A DNA stretch of 64,000 nt from Perognathus longimembris pacificus (GCF_023159225.1 NC_063169.1:59359934-59423933); one strand, 5' to 3'. Counted from the first letter of the stretch, positions 12,506 to 23,829 are shown. A program made the numbers and translations. The notes: generated by a model from the sequence alone, not told the origin.

Positions 12506-13340
12506 CAAAAAACAATCAAGGCTTTGGGAATTCTGGAACTACCTATACCAGACATTTGAAAATAGATTTAAATTCTCTACACACTGTCTGACTGACTATA
12601 AAGAAATAATATAAATAGTGTACACACACACCCACAGAGAGAGAGAGAGAGAGAGGAAGAGAAGGTCATTATTTACAGAAGTTTATTATAAATTTTACCA
12701 GTATAAAGGATGCACACAAGTGGAAAAAAACAAATAAAATATATACTACTCCACTCTTGATAATAAATTTCATGTAGCCCTTTCTATCTTGCATAATACT
12801 GTGGCCAATTTTTGCTGAACTTTTCATTCTTAGGTAGCCAATACATGTTCATAACTGATGCGCCAGTAGAAGTCTGCCGTGAATGTGGGTCGATATTTGT
12901 ATTTTCATTAATGAATAAGAGCAAAGTGAAAGGATGCAATATATGTTTATGTCAGAAGCTCATTAATGCACCAAGGTTGTGAGCAACTCCTTTCCATCAA
13001 ATACTGGGAGAATATTTCTCATTTTTCTGTGCTATTCACATTTTAATGACAACAGACACTTGTAAGTGTTATCTGCCAAGGCTATCACAAAAAGAATAAC
13101 TCAGGCCCTGACTGGTAGCCAATAGAGCCAGTGTAAAAGTATGAATGCAATGTTGCCAATTGCAGCATTGTGAGATGTATACAGCCACATTCTTGTCTGC
13201 CACATGGATAAAACTAGCATAGTAAACCTTCTAAGGCACAGAGAACAGAAACATGTGTAAAATAACTATGCAGTGATAAGTTTGAAGTTAATCGTTATCC
13301 ATGTTTTTAATAATTCATTTTACTGTAAGTTTACATCTTT
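12506..13340. other. Unrecognised sequence with (CA)/(GA) microsatellite
   Basis: Nothing recognised apart from the (CA)n(GA)n tract at 12621-12660. Confidence 0.4.
12621..12660. repeat. (CA)n/(GA)n compound microsatellite
   Basis: Read directly from the sequence. Confidence 0.9.
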
Positions 13341-13620
13341 TTTTGTTTACATTTTTTTGCTTAATTTTTTTGTCATCAAGGTGATGTACAGAGGGTTGGA
13401 ATTATGTTCATAAGGTAGTGAGTACATTTCTTATCAAATTTGTTACCTCCTCTCTCATTTTTCCCTGTCCCCAGTACCCTCCTCTCCAAGTTGTACCGTT
13501 TACAACATATTGTCTTGTAAGTATTGCTCTTGCATTGGTTCATCTTTTATCCTTTGTCTCATCATTTTGATGTTCCCTTTTCCTTCCCTAATTCAGAAAT
13601 ATATATATTTAGAAATTCAG

Positions 13621-13651
13621 AAATCTATCTATCTATCTATCTATCTATCTA

Positions 13652-13714
<63 letters not shown>

Positions 13715-13715
13715 A
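13621..13715. repeat. (ATCT)n microsatellite inside the L1 3'UTR
   Basis: More than 20 ATCT units with one ATATCT interruption. It replaces the short 'tatataat' stretch found at the same L1 position near 35760. It reads as a run of Tyr-Leu-Ser-Ile in two frames, which is not a gene. Confidence 0.95.
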
Positions 13716-14393
13716 TTACCCAGGGTACCAAAATCAGTTACAGTGACATCAGGTGTAAAACCATGGGGAAAAAGACAAAAGTAAAAGGCAGAATTTCACA
13801 TGGTATGTTGAAAGTAACAATAACAACGATAAACTACTTATTTCCATATCTTGGAGTTCATTTCATCATATGTGATCATATGTACACAGCTATTGAGCTA
13901 TTATGATCATCTGCTAGTACTATCCTTGACATACTAATGATTACCAATGAGGGAAACCATAGAATCTATGTTTCTTTGAGTGTGGTTCACTTTACTTAGT
14001 ATGATTTTTCCCCCAAGTCTTTCCATTTATTTATAAATGGGGCAATGTCATTCTTTCTGATAGAATCATAGAATTCCATTGTGTATATATACTTCAATTT
14101 CTTGATCCATTCATCTACCAAGGGGCATCTGGGTTAGTTCCATATTTTAGCTATGGTAAATAATGCTGCTTTGAGCATGGTTGCCCTGGTAGCTTTAGTG
14201 AGGTCTTGTTTGTGATCCTTTGTTTAAATACCCAAGAGTATGTTGCTGGGTCACAGGGGAGCTCTATGGTTGACCTTCTGAGGAACCTCTACACTGCTTT
14301 CCAGATTGGCTGAACAAGTTTAAACTCTCACCAACAGGGTAGCAGGGTTCCCTTTTGGCCACATCCCTGCCAGCATCTGCTGTTACTAGTTTT

Positions 14394-14565
14394 TTGTTTT
14401 GTTTTTTTCAAACTGATGTACAGAGAGGTTACAGTTTCATACGTTAGGCATTGGATACATTACTTGTACTGTTTGTTACCTCGTCCCTCATAGCCCCCCT
14501 CCCTCCTCCCCCTTTCCCTTTCCCCCCATGAGGTGTTCAGTTCACTTACACCAAACAGTTTTGCA
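14394..14565 (-). mobile_element. Short L1 3' end nested in the older L1
   Basis: Poly(T)-led 'ctgatgtacagagaggttac', 'tgtactgtttgttacctc', 'ccaaacagttttgca' is the younger L1 3' end. Flanks actagtttt at 14385-14393 and 14566-14574 are its target duplications, and the older L1 sequence resumes after it. Confidence 0.9.
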
Positions 14566-15241
14566 ACTAGTTTTCTTTATAATAGTCATTCTTACTGAGG
14601 TGAGGCGGAATCTCAATATTATTTTGATTCACATTTCTTTTATGGCCATTGATGTTGAGCACTTTATTTGCCAATTGGCCATTATCATTTTCTCTTCAGA
14701 GAAGTCTCTCTTTAAGTCTTTAGCCCACTTACTAATGGGGTGGTTGTTTCTTTGAGGATTTGTTTTGGGATAACTTAATTTTTTGAGTTCTACATACATT
14801 TTAGATATGAGGCTCTTGTCTGCTGTATAGCTAATGAAGATCTTCTCCCTGTCTGTGGGTTTTCTATGTATCTTGCAAGTTATGTCTTTTGGCATGCAGA
14901 AGCTCTGCAGTTTCATGCAATTCCATTTTCCAACCTTTCTTTGATTTGTTTTGTTTCTGGGTCTTTATTAAGAAAGTTTCTACCTGTGCCAAGGAGCCTT
15001 AGTGTTTCTCCTGTTCCTTCCTGCAATGTTTTCAGAGTATCTGCTTTTACCTTGAGGTCTTTGATCCATTTGGAATTGAATCTGGTGTAGGGTGATATAT
15101 AAGGATCTGCCTTTAGGTTTTTGTGGGTTTTTTTTTTTTACATGTGTTTAACCAATTTTGCCAGCATCATTTTTTGGGAGAGGCTGGCTTTCTTCCATCC
15201 TAGTTTTTCATCTCCCTTATCAAAGATTAGGTGGCCATAAG

Positions 15242-15450
15242 TTTTTTTTTTTTTTTTTGGCCAGTCCTGGGCCTTGGACTCCGGGCCTGAGCACTGTCCC
15301 TGGCTTCTTCCCGCTCAAGGCTAGCACTCCGCCACTTGAGCCACAGCGCCGCTTCTGGCCGTTTTCTGTATACGTGGTGCTGGGGAATTGAACCTAGGGC
15401 CTCGTGTATCCGAGGCAGGCACTCTTGCCACTAGGCTATATCCCCAGCCT
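15242..15450 (-). mobile_element. ID-like dimeric SINE, young-looking subfamily
   Basis: Reverse-strand copy with a 17-T tail. Read on its own strand it has 'gagcgggaagaagccaggg', the GGG variant shared with the copy at 62300 and not with the other copies. It keeps several CpGs. Target duplications cannot be set because it lies against other T-rich sequence. Confidence 0.93.
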
Positions 15451-15459
15451 GTTTTTTTT

Positions 15460-15700
15460 TTTTTTTTAAATGACTGTCCTGGGGCTTGAATTCAGGATCT
15501 GGGCACTGCCTCTGAGGTTATTTTGCTCATGGCTAGCACTCTATCACTTGAGCCAAAGCCCAACTTCTGGCTTTGTGGTGGTCAGTTGGAAATAAGAGTC
15601 TACCAGACTTTCTTACCCAGGCTGGGTTTGAACTGCAGTTCTTTTATCTCAGCTGCTTAAGTAGCTAGGAGTACAGTTGAGAGCCACTAGCACCTAGGCA
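15460..15700 (-). mobile_element. B1-ID composite SINE
   Basis: Reverse-strand copy. The tRNA-like module comes first on the forward strand ('ctggggcttgaattc', 'gctagcactctatcacttga'). The B1-type half follows ('ctttcttacccaggctgggt', 'agctgcttaagtagctagg'). The young SINE at 15242 probably inserted into its A-tail. Confidence 0.8.
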
Positions 15701-15740
15701 TGCATACATGCATGCATACATGCATTCATTCATTCATTTA
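15701..15740. repeat. (CATG/CATA)n and (ATTC)n short tandem repeat
   Basis: Runs of 'gcatacat' then 'tcattcattcatt', read directly. Confidence 0.85.
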
Positions 15741-16794
15741 TATTAACAATAGTTTTGTTTAGCAAATGAAAAAATTCCTGAAAAGTTAATAATCAGCTCT
15801 GCATCCAGAACAAGTGAGCTCTAGGCCACTATTGACTATAGCTCATGAATATTAAAATACTGCAACAATAAGGAAATTAGAATTGTAATTGCTCTAAGAA
15901 ATGAACATATCCATTACTGGTGCCTGTAAAGTGTAGGCTCTGCTAGGTGGCTGAATTTACTCTGTAGAGTAAATTCTACAGAGTAAATTCAGATGTGGTT
16001 TGTAGGTTCCTAAACATACAGCCTTGTTCAAGTGAATTCAGTAGGAAAATGGTAGCTGTTTGGTAGAGTGGGTTTCTGAATGCCAGGAGAACTTCTATTC
16101 ACTTGTGAATACATGTATGTGGGGGAGAGGAGGGGAGAGAGAAATGGGGTAATACAACATGAAGAAGTGTTATTTGGTAATTCTGAAACAGTGGGGATGT
16201 CTGGGTAGCTCACCCCTCTCCTCAGAGAAAGATTTGCTCTGTAAATTCAAAGCAATCAGTTGAGGGAAAGTGTGAAAATGATAAAGCTTTAGGGGAAAAA
16301 ATGAAGTTTCAAAATTGTGTTTATGCAGAATGGGAAAAGGGAAAAGTTAAAATCATCAGCTCCAGCTGGGACTGGAATCATAATAGCTAAGAACAGTTAG
16401 CATTTAATGATTTACTGCATATTTATAATATGCTAAGCATCTTACATGCATAATTTCACTCAAACTTTAGAACTGTCCTATAAAATAGATACCTTTCTTA
16501 CAGTTTTTCAGATAGGGACACTGTGAAGACCATTGTGCAGGTAATACAGGTATACAAAAGGGTTGAGCTAGCATTCATAGAAATCAGGAACTTCTGAATG
16601 ATGAATATTCACAATTGTATAATTTTCTCCATCAGCCTCCCATGTACTAGGACCGGGAAGAGCAGAGCTGAGTTTTACTCTGTAGATAAAGTAGAAAAGC
16701 AAGGAAGGGGCGAGGAAGAGTTCTAGAGACTATGAACAACATGAAAAGACAGCCATTTCCACCACCACTAAATTCTGGGTCAAATGTCACCATC
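15741..16794. other. Unrecognised sequence around a perfect inverted repeat
   Basis: Apart from the inverted repeat at 15951-15992 I recognise nothing. Frames here are short and without domains. Confidence 0.4.
15951..15992. repeat. Perfect 17-bp inverted repeat with 8-nt loop
   Basis: Arm ctgaatttactctgtag at 15951-15967 and its exact reverse complement at 15976-15992 flank the spacer agtaaatt. It could form a hairpin or cruciform. There is no T-run after it and no bacterial context, so it is not a terminator. Confidence 0.95.
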
Positions 16795-17135
16795 ACTAAG
16801 GCTATGGAATGAATGTCTCACCCCACAGTGCAACAAGATCCTTCAGAAGGTGAGTTAGGATTTGATTTGAGGAGGAGGGGACTTCATAATGGCATTAATA
16901 TCCTTATGAAAAAATGAAAGGACATGGGTCTCCCTGTCTGCCCTTCACCATGTGAAGATATGAGAAACTAATGTCAGTCTTCTTCCAATAAGAAAGACTT
17001 TGCTCAGTAGACATTTCTGCAGCTTGATTTTGAACTTCCCAGCCTCAGAACTGTGAGAAATAAATGCATGCTGCTTAACCCATCGGTTCTATAGTGATTT
17101 GCTACAGCAACTCAAGCGGACGAAGACAGTCACTG
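16795..17135 (+). mobile_element. MLT1/MST-like MaLR LTR
   Basis: It shows 'atggaatgaatgtctcacc', 'cttgattttgaacttcccag', 'cctcagaactgtgagaaat', 'aaatgcatgctgcttaaccc' and a terminal 'gatttgctacagcaactc'. This is the canonical distal half of MaLR LTRs, including AATAAA-like sequence. Confidence 0.85.
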
Positions 17136-17689
17136 CCAGCAATAACAAAGTACTGCTATTCTAGAGTCTCAGACACTAAGACTGAACACTAATAATAATT
17201 CCCTCAAACCAAGCTCCTAAAACCCACTTAACCACTTGTCTTCAGAGAATGTGTTTTTGCCCTCAAGCTAGCCTGAAAGAAATGTAGTAAAATGATTGCT
17301 GATAATCTTAGTGAGATGGAAGATGGGAAAAAGAATGCCAGGCTAGGGAGTAGAAGGGATTGAGACTTTTAGCAGATATGGACAAAAGAAAGGATCAAAC
17401 CATCAGTCACACTGAAGCCCTACGGGGTTTATATGGAGACCTGTTTAATTTTCTATACTTGTACTTTTAACTTCAATTACTACCTCAAAGGGGGCAAAAC
17501 TACTGGCAGATATATTCATTCTATTTCCTAAAGCATGCATTTGCCTGTCAAATATTTTGATAATAACATGAACAGTGGTAATGGTGGTGTTAGTGGCTAG
17601 TCCCAAATGTAATTCTGAGGGGGAGAATAATGGGAAGAAGGATACACTAGCTGATATTGTACATGATGATTTGAGAGCATGTCTTCAAG
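17136..17689. other. Unrecognised sequence
   Basis: No recognisable element. The 218-codon frame running 17575-18231 begins here, but its right end reads through the LTR-like block in antisense, and I see no domain in it. Confidence 0.4.
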
Positions 17690-18000
17690 TACCTCTGCTA
17701 CTCCTCCTCATAAGAGGTGAAGCTGCACTCCTTCCTCCGTGCATCTGGCTGGATTTGCAACTGTGGTATCCAGTGGTGCACAGGACTGGTGGTGACGTGT
17801 GTAGCATTTCCTTTTCCTTCTGGAACTTTCTCTATAGGCCACTCCCATTCAGGGCCCAGCCCTCATGCTGCAGGAAACTGAAACTAAATGGAGTGACAAC
17901 CTGGAGATGTTCTTCTGTCCCACAGTTGAGCGCACTGGTCTCCACATTCCCCACCCCTGGTGTTAGACATGTGAGTGAAAATGATCATGTTGGAAGTGAC
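17690..18000 (+). mobile_element. Possible LTR fragment
   Basis: 'aggccactcccattcagggc', 'ccagccctcatgctgcag' and 'gttagacatgtgagtgaaaa' resemble a block common in mammalian ERVL/MaLR LTRs. The assignment is tentative. The open frame crossing this block (17575-18231) is not a known protein. Confidence 0.35.
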
Positions 18001-18069
18001 CAATCCTGCCTGGCTCTCCTGCTTCTGTCTTGCATATTGTCAGGGTCTTTAGCCACCCCCCCCCCCACT

Positions 18070-18674
18070 CTCCTGACCTGCGTGAGAGATGGGGAAACAC
18101 ACCATGATGGGGCGAGCCAAGAAAGGAAAGGGCGCACCCAGACCTCCCTCACTGGAGGACAAACAGATGGATCCTGGAGCGAAGTCCAGTGCAAAGTCTC
18201 GTTTATTGAGGTAGATCCCACCATTAAATAAGGCACAGGAGCCAATCAGGTCAAAGATCAGCAGGAAGGGGAGGGGTGTATGCGCACCTATCTAGGGACT
18301 GTGAGGGGAGGCCTGAGCTGTCCGTCAAGGGTGGAGGGTCAAGGGACCAATCCTAAGAGGTGGCCTTATTTTATGTCACAGTCGTCACAGGCCACAGGAC
18401 TGCCTCCGGGGGTTCACCATCAGGCTCCATCTTGGCCACACGTGATCCCAAGGCTGGGAGGTGGGGCCAGCCTTTCGGGGTTCGAGCATAATAGCCACAT
18501 GGCCCCAGGGCTGGGAAACAGGCAGGGCCAGCTAATTGCCTCTTTCTGATGTAACATGCCCCAGCATGTCCCACACATATCTTTTGGGGCACGAACCCAG
18601 ATATGGTAGGGCAGAGAAGAACTGCCCTTGCTGTATGCTCTTTCCAAAATCCTAACATACAGAATCTGTCAACA
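18070..18674 (-). mobile_element. Reverse-strand ERV-type LTR, apparently solo
   Basis: On the reverse strand this runs from a TGTTGACAG-like start at 18674 through a GC-richer U3. A TATA-like ATAAAATAAGG lies at about 18361-18373. The AATAAA polyadenylation signal (tttatt on the forward strand, 18202-18207) follows about 160 bp downstream, then a U5-like stretch. That spacing fits an LTR of the ERV2/IAP-like kind, though the family is uncertain. No gag, pol or env is adjacent, so it is probably a solo LTR. Both terminal bases and the target duplication remain unproven. Overlapping frames of 60-95 codons are not retroviral proteins. Confidence 0.6.
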
Positions 18675-20475
18675 CAATAAAATGGTCATCGTTTCGAGTT
18701 GCGCAGTTTCCATGGTTTGCTTCCACACAATGCCCAGCAAGCATTTCTGCAAATAAGAACATTAGAATGTATCTGTGGCATATGCAAAATCACAGACACA
18801 CCCTTGCTTAGTGCTTGGGTTTTGTTTTGCTTGGGTTCTTGGCTCCTGGAAAAGTGAGAAATCCATGAGTGAGAATCTCCAACCTCAGAAAACCAGCCAT
18901 GGCCTAGCATTAAAGTTAAAAAGAAAAAATAGCAGCACAGCCAAAGAATAAAGACTTGATTTGCTTTTATGGTCCACAGAATAAAGATTTTGGGTATCCA
19001 TTTTTGCTGTAGTACTCACAGAGGGCTATTCCTATGTCTTCATATTTATGAACAGTTGAGTTGGAGAGTTTTGAGTGCAGTATGCTTGGGGACTATTTTT
19101 GTATTTTCATCTTCTATTTTCATCGTGTCTTTGGGTATGCGGGGTGCATTTTAGAAGTGAATATTCTGAGCACTGTGGCAAGTGCAATGAAGCATAGACC
19201 AGGCTTCCATGCTGGTCCATACCAAATCCGGAACCAAATGGCTCATCTCTCTGATGGCGCTCTGTAGGCCACCAAGCACAGCATTGTGACACCCAAAGGA
19301 AACTTATTCCCAGTTCTGAGGTGCTGGGAGAAAGCCACCGTGTCAGAGCACATGTGGCTGAAAATTGTTTTGTGGCACAGGTTTTTCTGTTTTTAGAAAC
19401 ATGTTATAACCAAAGCTTCTATAAGCAAAAATAAGTTTATGTATTGAGAAATATGGGCAAAGAAAGCCCAATGCTTACATTTGTATTAAAATAAAATTGA
19501 TTTTTGTTTTATCACTACAGCGAATTCTCTGTTAACATTTTCTTGCATAACTTCTGATGAACTTTTACTTTTTGTTTCTTTTTCACAATAGAAAGATATG
19601 GGAACTAGGTCTAGGTTGTGGCTTGTTTTATGCAGGTTGTTTGGATGAATGACTGCTGGTTTTTCCTCAACATTTTGACTACTGACTTCTCAAGTATTAT
19701 TCAGCAATCATATTGAATGAAGTAGCTGTGGTTATTTACATTATGATAATCCAAGGCAGACATGCTATTAATAATGTATGCAAACAACATTTAATAACAC
19801 ATCAATTAAGCATCTGCATTAGTTACATCAAAAGCATTTCCAGGAATTATGAATGCTCTGCCATCCAGAGTTCTTTCTATAATGCAGAGATGTTTCCGGA
19901 CAGTATATTAATTTAATTAAATGAAAGTGAAATGTCTTCTGGGAAAACCCTTATTAATTCCAATGCTCTTCTAAAAAGAAAGGTAGGCCTGGGACATGAG
20001 GGTACATGTCTTCCTTTTTCCCAAGGTAGAATCTCTCACAACTGAAGGAACAAAGTTCTTCCCTCCCCTACATTAGATTGTGCGGCTACTTTTGGCACAG
20101 ATGAACATGTGCTCTCCTGACACAGGAGCAGAACCACTCTCAAACACATTCTGGAATGGACAAGGACCAGAATGGTCATCCAGTTCACAACTCCACCACA
20201 AGCGTATACATACCACTGGTAGCAGATTCACTTTATTTACACAAATCACCAGCCACAGCATGGAGTCCTGCATCCAATTTCTTCCATCGGGTGAAAAACA
20301 GAATCAATTAGATCTATATTTCCTTTGGTTTTCTCTATAAAACAAGATTACCTGCAATTAAAACTCAGTAGGTCTCATTTGTATGGATTAAACATTTGTG
20401 AGTGTTACCAAATATTTTCTAGTGTTGGTTTAAATTCCACAACCCTGATTTGCAATTATTAAAAGCTTGTTTTAG
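18675..20475. other. Unrecognised sequence
   Basis: No repeat family or coding domain was recognised. Overlapping opposite-strand frames around 18969-19292 and 20073-20340 look like chance openings. Confidence 0.4.
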
Positions 20476-20545
20476 GACTTGGGGAAGTAGTGCAGGCCTA
20501 GCAGTTGGAAAAATCAAGAGTTTGATGCCAGCCTATGATTTTTGG
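20476..20545 (+). mobile_element. Decayed SINE fragment, probably B1/ID-like
   Basis: 'ttggggaagtagtgcagg' and 'aagagtttgatgccagcct' resemble the left part of a B1-type SINE. It is short and diverged. Confidence 0.35.
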
Positions 20546-20698
20546 CTCTCTTATCAAATATTAAATAGCTATAGATCTGTGGATTGATTTCTGGATCTTC
20601 TATTCTGTCCCATTGGTCTTTGTATCTGTCTCTGTGGCAGTACCAAGCTGTTTTCATTACTATAGTTCTGAAGTAGAATTTGAGGTTTGGTACTAATT
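20546..20698 (-). mobile_element. L1 ORF2 fragment, reverse strand
   Basis: 'tctgtggattgatttctgg', 'ttctattctgtcccattggt' and 'gtaccaagctgttttcatta' are the antisense of a well-known conserved part of L1 ORF2. It is an old fragment with no open frame. Confidence 0.85.
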
Positions 20699-20983
20699 AA
20701 TAGTATATGTAATTATAGAATAGCAGATGAAATGATAATTAGTGACTGTATGTTCAGGAGACATTGTTTGTATAGAAGTGTACAGCATTTATACATTTTT
20801 GTGCCTTCTGAAAGGATATCAGATATTGTCATCTATAAAGACAAAGAAAAAATCTGTGTTCCTACTTTTATACCCATCACTACAGAAATGCAAAATAGTT
20901 GTAACACTCCTTTTTACACTCCTTTGACACTAAGAGCATGTTTATATTTGTAGATACATGTGGCTTTCACCAGTGGAAAGGCA

Positions 20984-21020
20984 AATGTGTGTGTATATGT
21001 GTGTATGTGTGTGTATATAA
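20984..21020. repeat. (GT)n/(GTAT)n microsatellite
   Basis: Read directly. Confidence 0.8.
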
Positions 21021-21049
21021 ATAAATATTAGAATGTATGTATAAAAGAA

Positions 21050-21490
21050 CAAAAAAATGAAAAGAATTAAAAAAAATCATGTTAAATGAAATAAGTCAGG
21101 CCTAGAGAGACAAAGGCTGCATGATTTCCCTCATATGTGGAAGCTAGAGCTAGCTTACAAACAATTAAGTAAATATTCAGTAGTATGCAAGTATATACAA
21201 ATATATTGATTGAAATATGGTAGATTCAGGGGAGAACTCCAATGGTGTAATTCCTTAGGAAGGCAAGGTCAAAGTGCAACAAAATGAACAACAGGACACA
21301 AGTACTTGAGAGGAGGGGTGGGGTCATGAGGTGAGGGACAGATGAATCAAGGGGAGAAGTGGGAGAATGCAATCAAGAATTAGTGGAGCTTCTCAAAGCA
21401 AGCAGAGAACATTGCTGGGAAGCAGGAAGCTGACCTTACCTTACAGTGAAGACACCTGAGGAGATGCCACACGACTTAAGATGATGAGTT
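21050..21490 (+). mobile_element. Old L1 3' region
   Basis: 'aatgaaataagtcaggc', 'atgatttccctcatatgtgg' and a purine-rich stretch with 'ggggtggggtcatgagg' match the end of ORF2 and the 3'UTR of an older L1 family. Together with the reverse-strand ORF2 piece at 20546 it may be an old 5'-inverted copy. Confidence 0.7.
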
Positions 21491-22165
21491 TATTCATTTC
21501 AATTATGATCTTAAAAATGCCTTAACTATGGCATTTAAAAAAGATCTATAAACTTTGCACTATTTGGTTCTAGATCAAGTGAAATTAATTCTGGTGGTTT
21601 TAGAGAATGATGGTTGCTTTGTTTCTGGCAATTGTCTTTTAGGTCTCCTTGAAATGGTCCCATGCCTCCTGTCAGCTTGACCTCAGATTTGCCTTAAGTT
21701 GGCTATTTGGGGCAGAACAGTAAGCAAGGACTGTGTCTGGCCCTTTGTTGAATTACCAATGCCTATCCTAGCAACAGACCTATGGTTGCTTACAGTGTAT
21801 TTAATACATATTGTGACTCTTATTTAGAATGACCTAGTGTGTGCCTGTAAACAATCACATCATTGTTTCGAGATGACCCAGCACCAGCTAGAACCACTCT
21901 TACCTTCTTGGAGGAGGAGCCTGGTGTCAAAAACAGTGAACCTGAAGCAGAAGTGAGGACCACAGTTCACTGGAAAGAAAAATCTTTCTAGTTGTCCAGC
22001 TCTTTCTGTGATACAAGGTGAGAGTGAACTCAGAAAGATCCCCAGACTCCCCCCCCCTCTCTCTCTCTCTCTCTTACACACACTCTGTCTCTTTTCCAGT
22101 TCAGATCCTCTGCCTTGTAATGGCCTATCTACTCAATCCAGGAGATAAGTGTCCCATGGGAAACC
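21491..22165. other. Unrecognised sequence with a (CT)n tract
   Basis: No gene or family recognised. A C-run followed by (CT)n lies at 22047-22074. Confidence 0.4.
22047..22074. repeat. Poly(C)/(CT)n tract
   Basis: Read directly. Confidence 0.9.
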
Positions 22166-22169
22166 GAGA

Positions 22170-22330
22170 GTATTACACAAAGGCTTGAAATCAGAGGATC
22201 CTGGTGCAAACCAGCCTGGGCAGGAAAGTCCATGAGACTCTTATCTCTGATTAACCACCAGCAAGCCAAAAGTAACAGAACTGTAGCCATTAGAAAAACA
22301 CCTCAAGTACAAACCTATGACTGGAACTCA
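22170..22330 (+). mobile_element. B1-ID composite SINE, partial
   Basis: 'gaaatcagaggatcctgg', 'ccagcctgggcaggaaagtc' and 'cttatctctgattaaccacc' are the distal B1-type half. The tRNA-like half is decayed. Confidence 0.7.
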
Positions 22331-22333
22331 TGA

Positions 22334-22639
<306 letters not shown>

Positions 22640-22654
22640 TGATGGACCACAAGC

Positions 22655-22983
22655 AGCAAGTTCGAATGTAACGAATGAGGAAATTCTTTTACCCAGAAGT
22701 CGGACAGACTTTCATGTTCATCAGAGAACACACAAGAGAGAATCCTTATGAATACAACAAATGTGGACAGACCTTGCCATGGATAATAGAGTTCACACAA
22801 GTGAGAAACCTTGTAAACATAGAAAGTCTTTCAACCAAAATTCACACTTTGGCAGGCCTAAGAGAATTCACACATGTGAGAAATGTTAGGAATGTAATAG
22901 ATGTGGAATGTCTTTCACCTGGAAGAAAACTCAGTTTGCATTGGAGAACCCAAACAGGATAAAAGCCTTGTGAATGTAAATCC
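22655..22983 (+). pseudogene. Degenerate C2H2 zinc-finger gene fragment
   Basis: Several broken Kruppel-type fingers can be read with frameshifts: FECNE followed by a stop and a QKSDRL-like helix part, then ENPYEYNKCGQT, and a last TGEKPCEC-like linker in which the codon for E is damaged. Cys2 pairs and TGEKPY-like linkers survive, but stops and indels occur in every frame. Such fragments derive from the large KRAB/C2H2 zinc-finger family of nuclear DNA-binding proteins; I cannot name the parent gene. It starts about 30 bp after the TDH relic and is followed by an L1 tail. Confidence 0.75.
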
Positions 22984-23049
22984 ATTTTTTAAAAAGAACT
23001 CTTAAAACAGGCTCAGATTGTGTGGTGAGCAGCAACAGAGTAGAGAGAG

Positions 23050-23253
23050 CTAACAAAGAATATTGCTCATAAAGTTTACTTGCACATATAAAAATACAAT
23101 GTACTCATTGAAATGGCTATGAGAGAGCAGGGAGGAGAATAAGAGAGGAAGATGTTGATCAGGATACATTGTTTGCATGTGTGTAAATGCCACAACGAAT
23201 GTACTACTAACATTAGTAACAATAAAGTCTCTTTAGTAAAAAAAAAAAAAAAA
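23050..23253 (+). mobile_element. Old L1 3' end with poly(A)
   Basis: 'gatgttgatcaggatacatt', 'gtttgcatgtgtgtaaatgc' and 'aacaataaagtc' followed by about 16 A match an older rodent L1 3'UTR. The AATAAA lies about 12 bp before the A-run. It might alternatively be the 3' end of the zinc-finger retrocopy. Confidence 0.65.
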
Positions 23254-23829
23254 GTAGCCTCCTGGGACAAATATCTGCACAACTGTGGGGCCAGGACCAC
23301 ATGTTTCATTTATACAGACTTAGATACAAATTTTTTTAGATGTTAAGAATTCCTGAAACATCCTCATTGCTACTTTTGTGACTTGACTGAATCACTTAAC
23401 ATCTTTAAACTTTAGGCTCTATTCTGATAACTGAACGCACACATGCACACATACATATGGCAACTGCATAATAAAAACTTAATTATGCTATTAATATGGA
23501 GAAGATAACATGACATCCTACATAATTTCATAGAAAAGTCCATTTGGTGCATATTAGGTAACATAATGAATTCTACTGAATACTCAACAAAAAATATTAT
23601 CTCTAAAGTAAACATAATTGTCTGCCTACTGAAAAAATAGTCAATATGTTTAATGAAATTAACAGCAAGATAAACTTAGAAATCAGACTACTGAGTAAAT
23701 TTTTAATTTGTCATTGAAATCAGTTATTTTAGAATATGTCTCTTTCAAAAGTATTACATTTGATTTTAGATAATCAATCTCTTATTTAATGTGTACTTAA
23801 AATAAAGGTAATCTTAATGGCAAAAAAAA
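23254..23829. other. Unrecognised AT-rich sequence
   Basis: Nothing recognisable. Confidence 0.4.

Larger units (their letters stand above)
13345..15241 (-). mobile_element. L1 copy, 3'UTR plus C-terminal ORF2, reverse strand
   Basis: Reading the reverse strand, ORF2-derived sequence occupies about 15240 to 13850. 'cattgtgtatatatacttc' near 14080 is the antisense of the ORF2 C-terminal WYIYTM-like coding segment. The 3'UTR runs to a T-rich end near 13345. The forward-strand T-rich blocks and 'gatgtacagagggttggaat' mark the L1 3' end. ORF2 has many stops and is dead. It has been interrupted by a second L1 (14394-14565) and expanded by an ATCT repeat (13621-13715). The SINE at 15242 ends the recognisable part. 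Confidence 0.9.

Noticed and set aside
13510..13784. Two frames with Tyr-Leu-Ser-Ile repeats
   Set aside because: Translation of the (ATCT)n tract within an L1 3'UTR.
15951..15992. Rho-independent terminator
   Set aside because: Eukaryotic context, AT-rich stem and no T-tract following it.
17575..18231. 218-codon forward frame, the longest in the window
   Set aside because: Its right half runs antisense through the LTR-like block at 18070 and its left part has no recognisable domain or codon signature.
22675..22962. 95-codon forward frame as a functional zinc-finger gene
   Set aside because: The finger motifs shift between frames, Cys and His residues are missing and stops interrupt; it is a relic.
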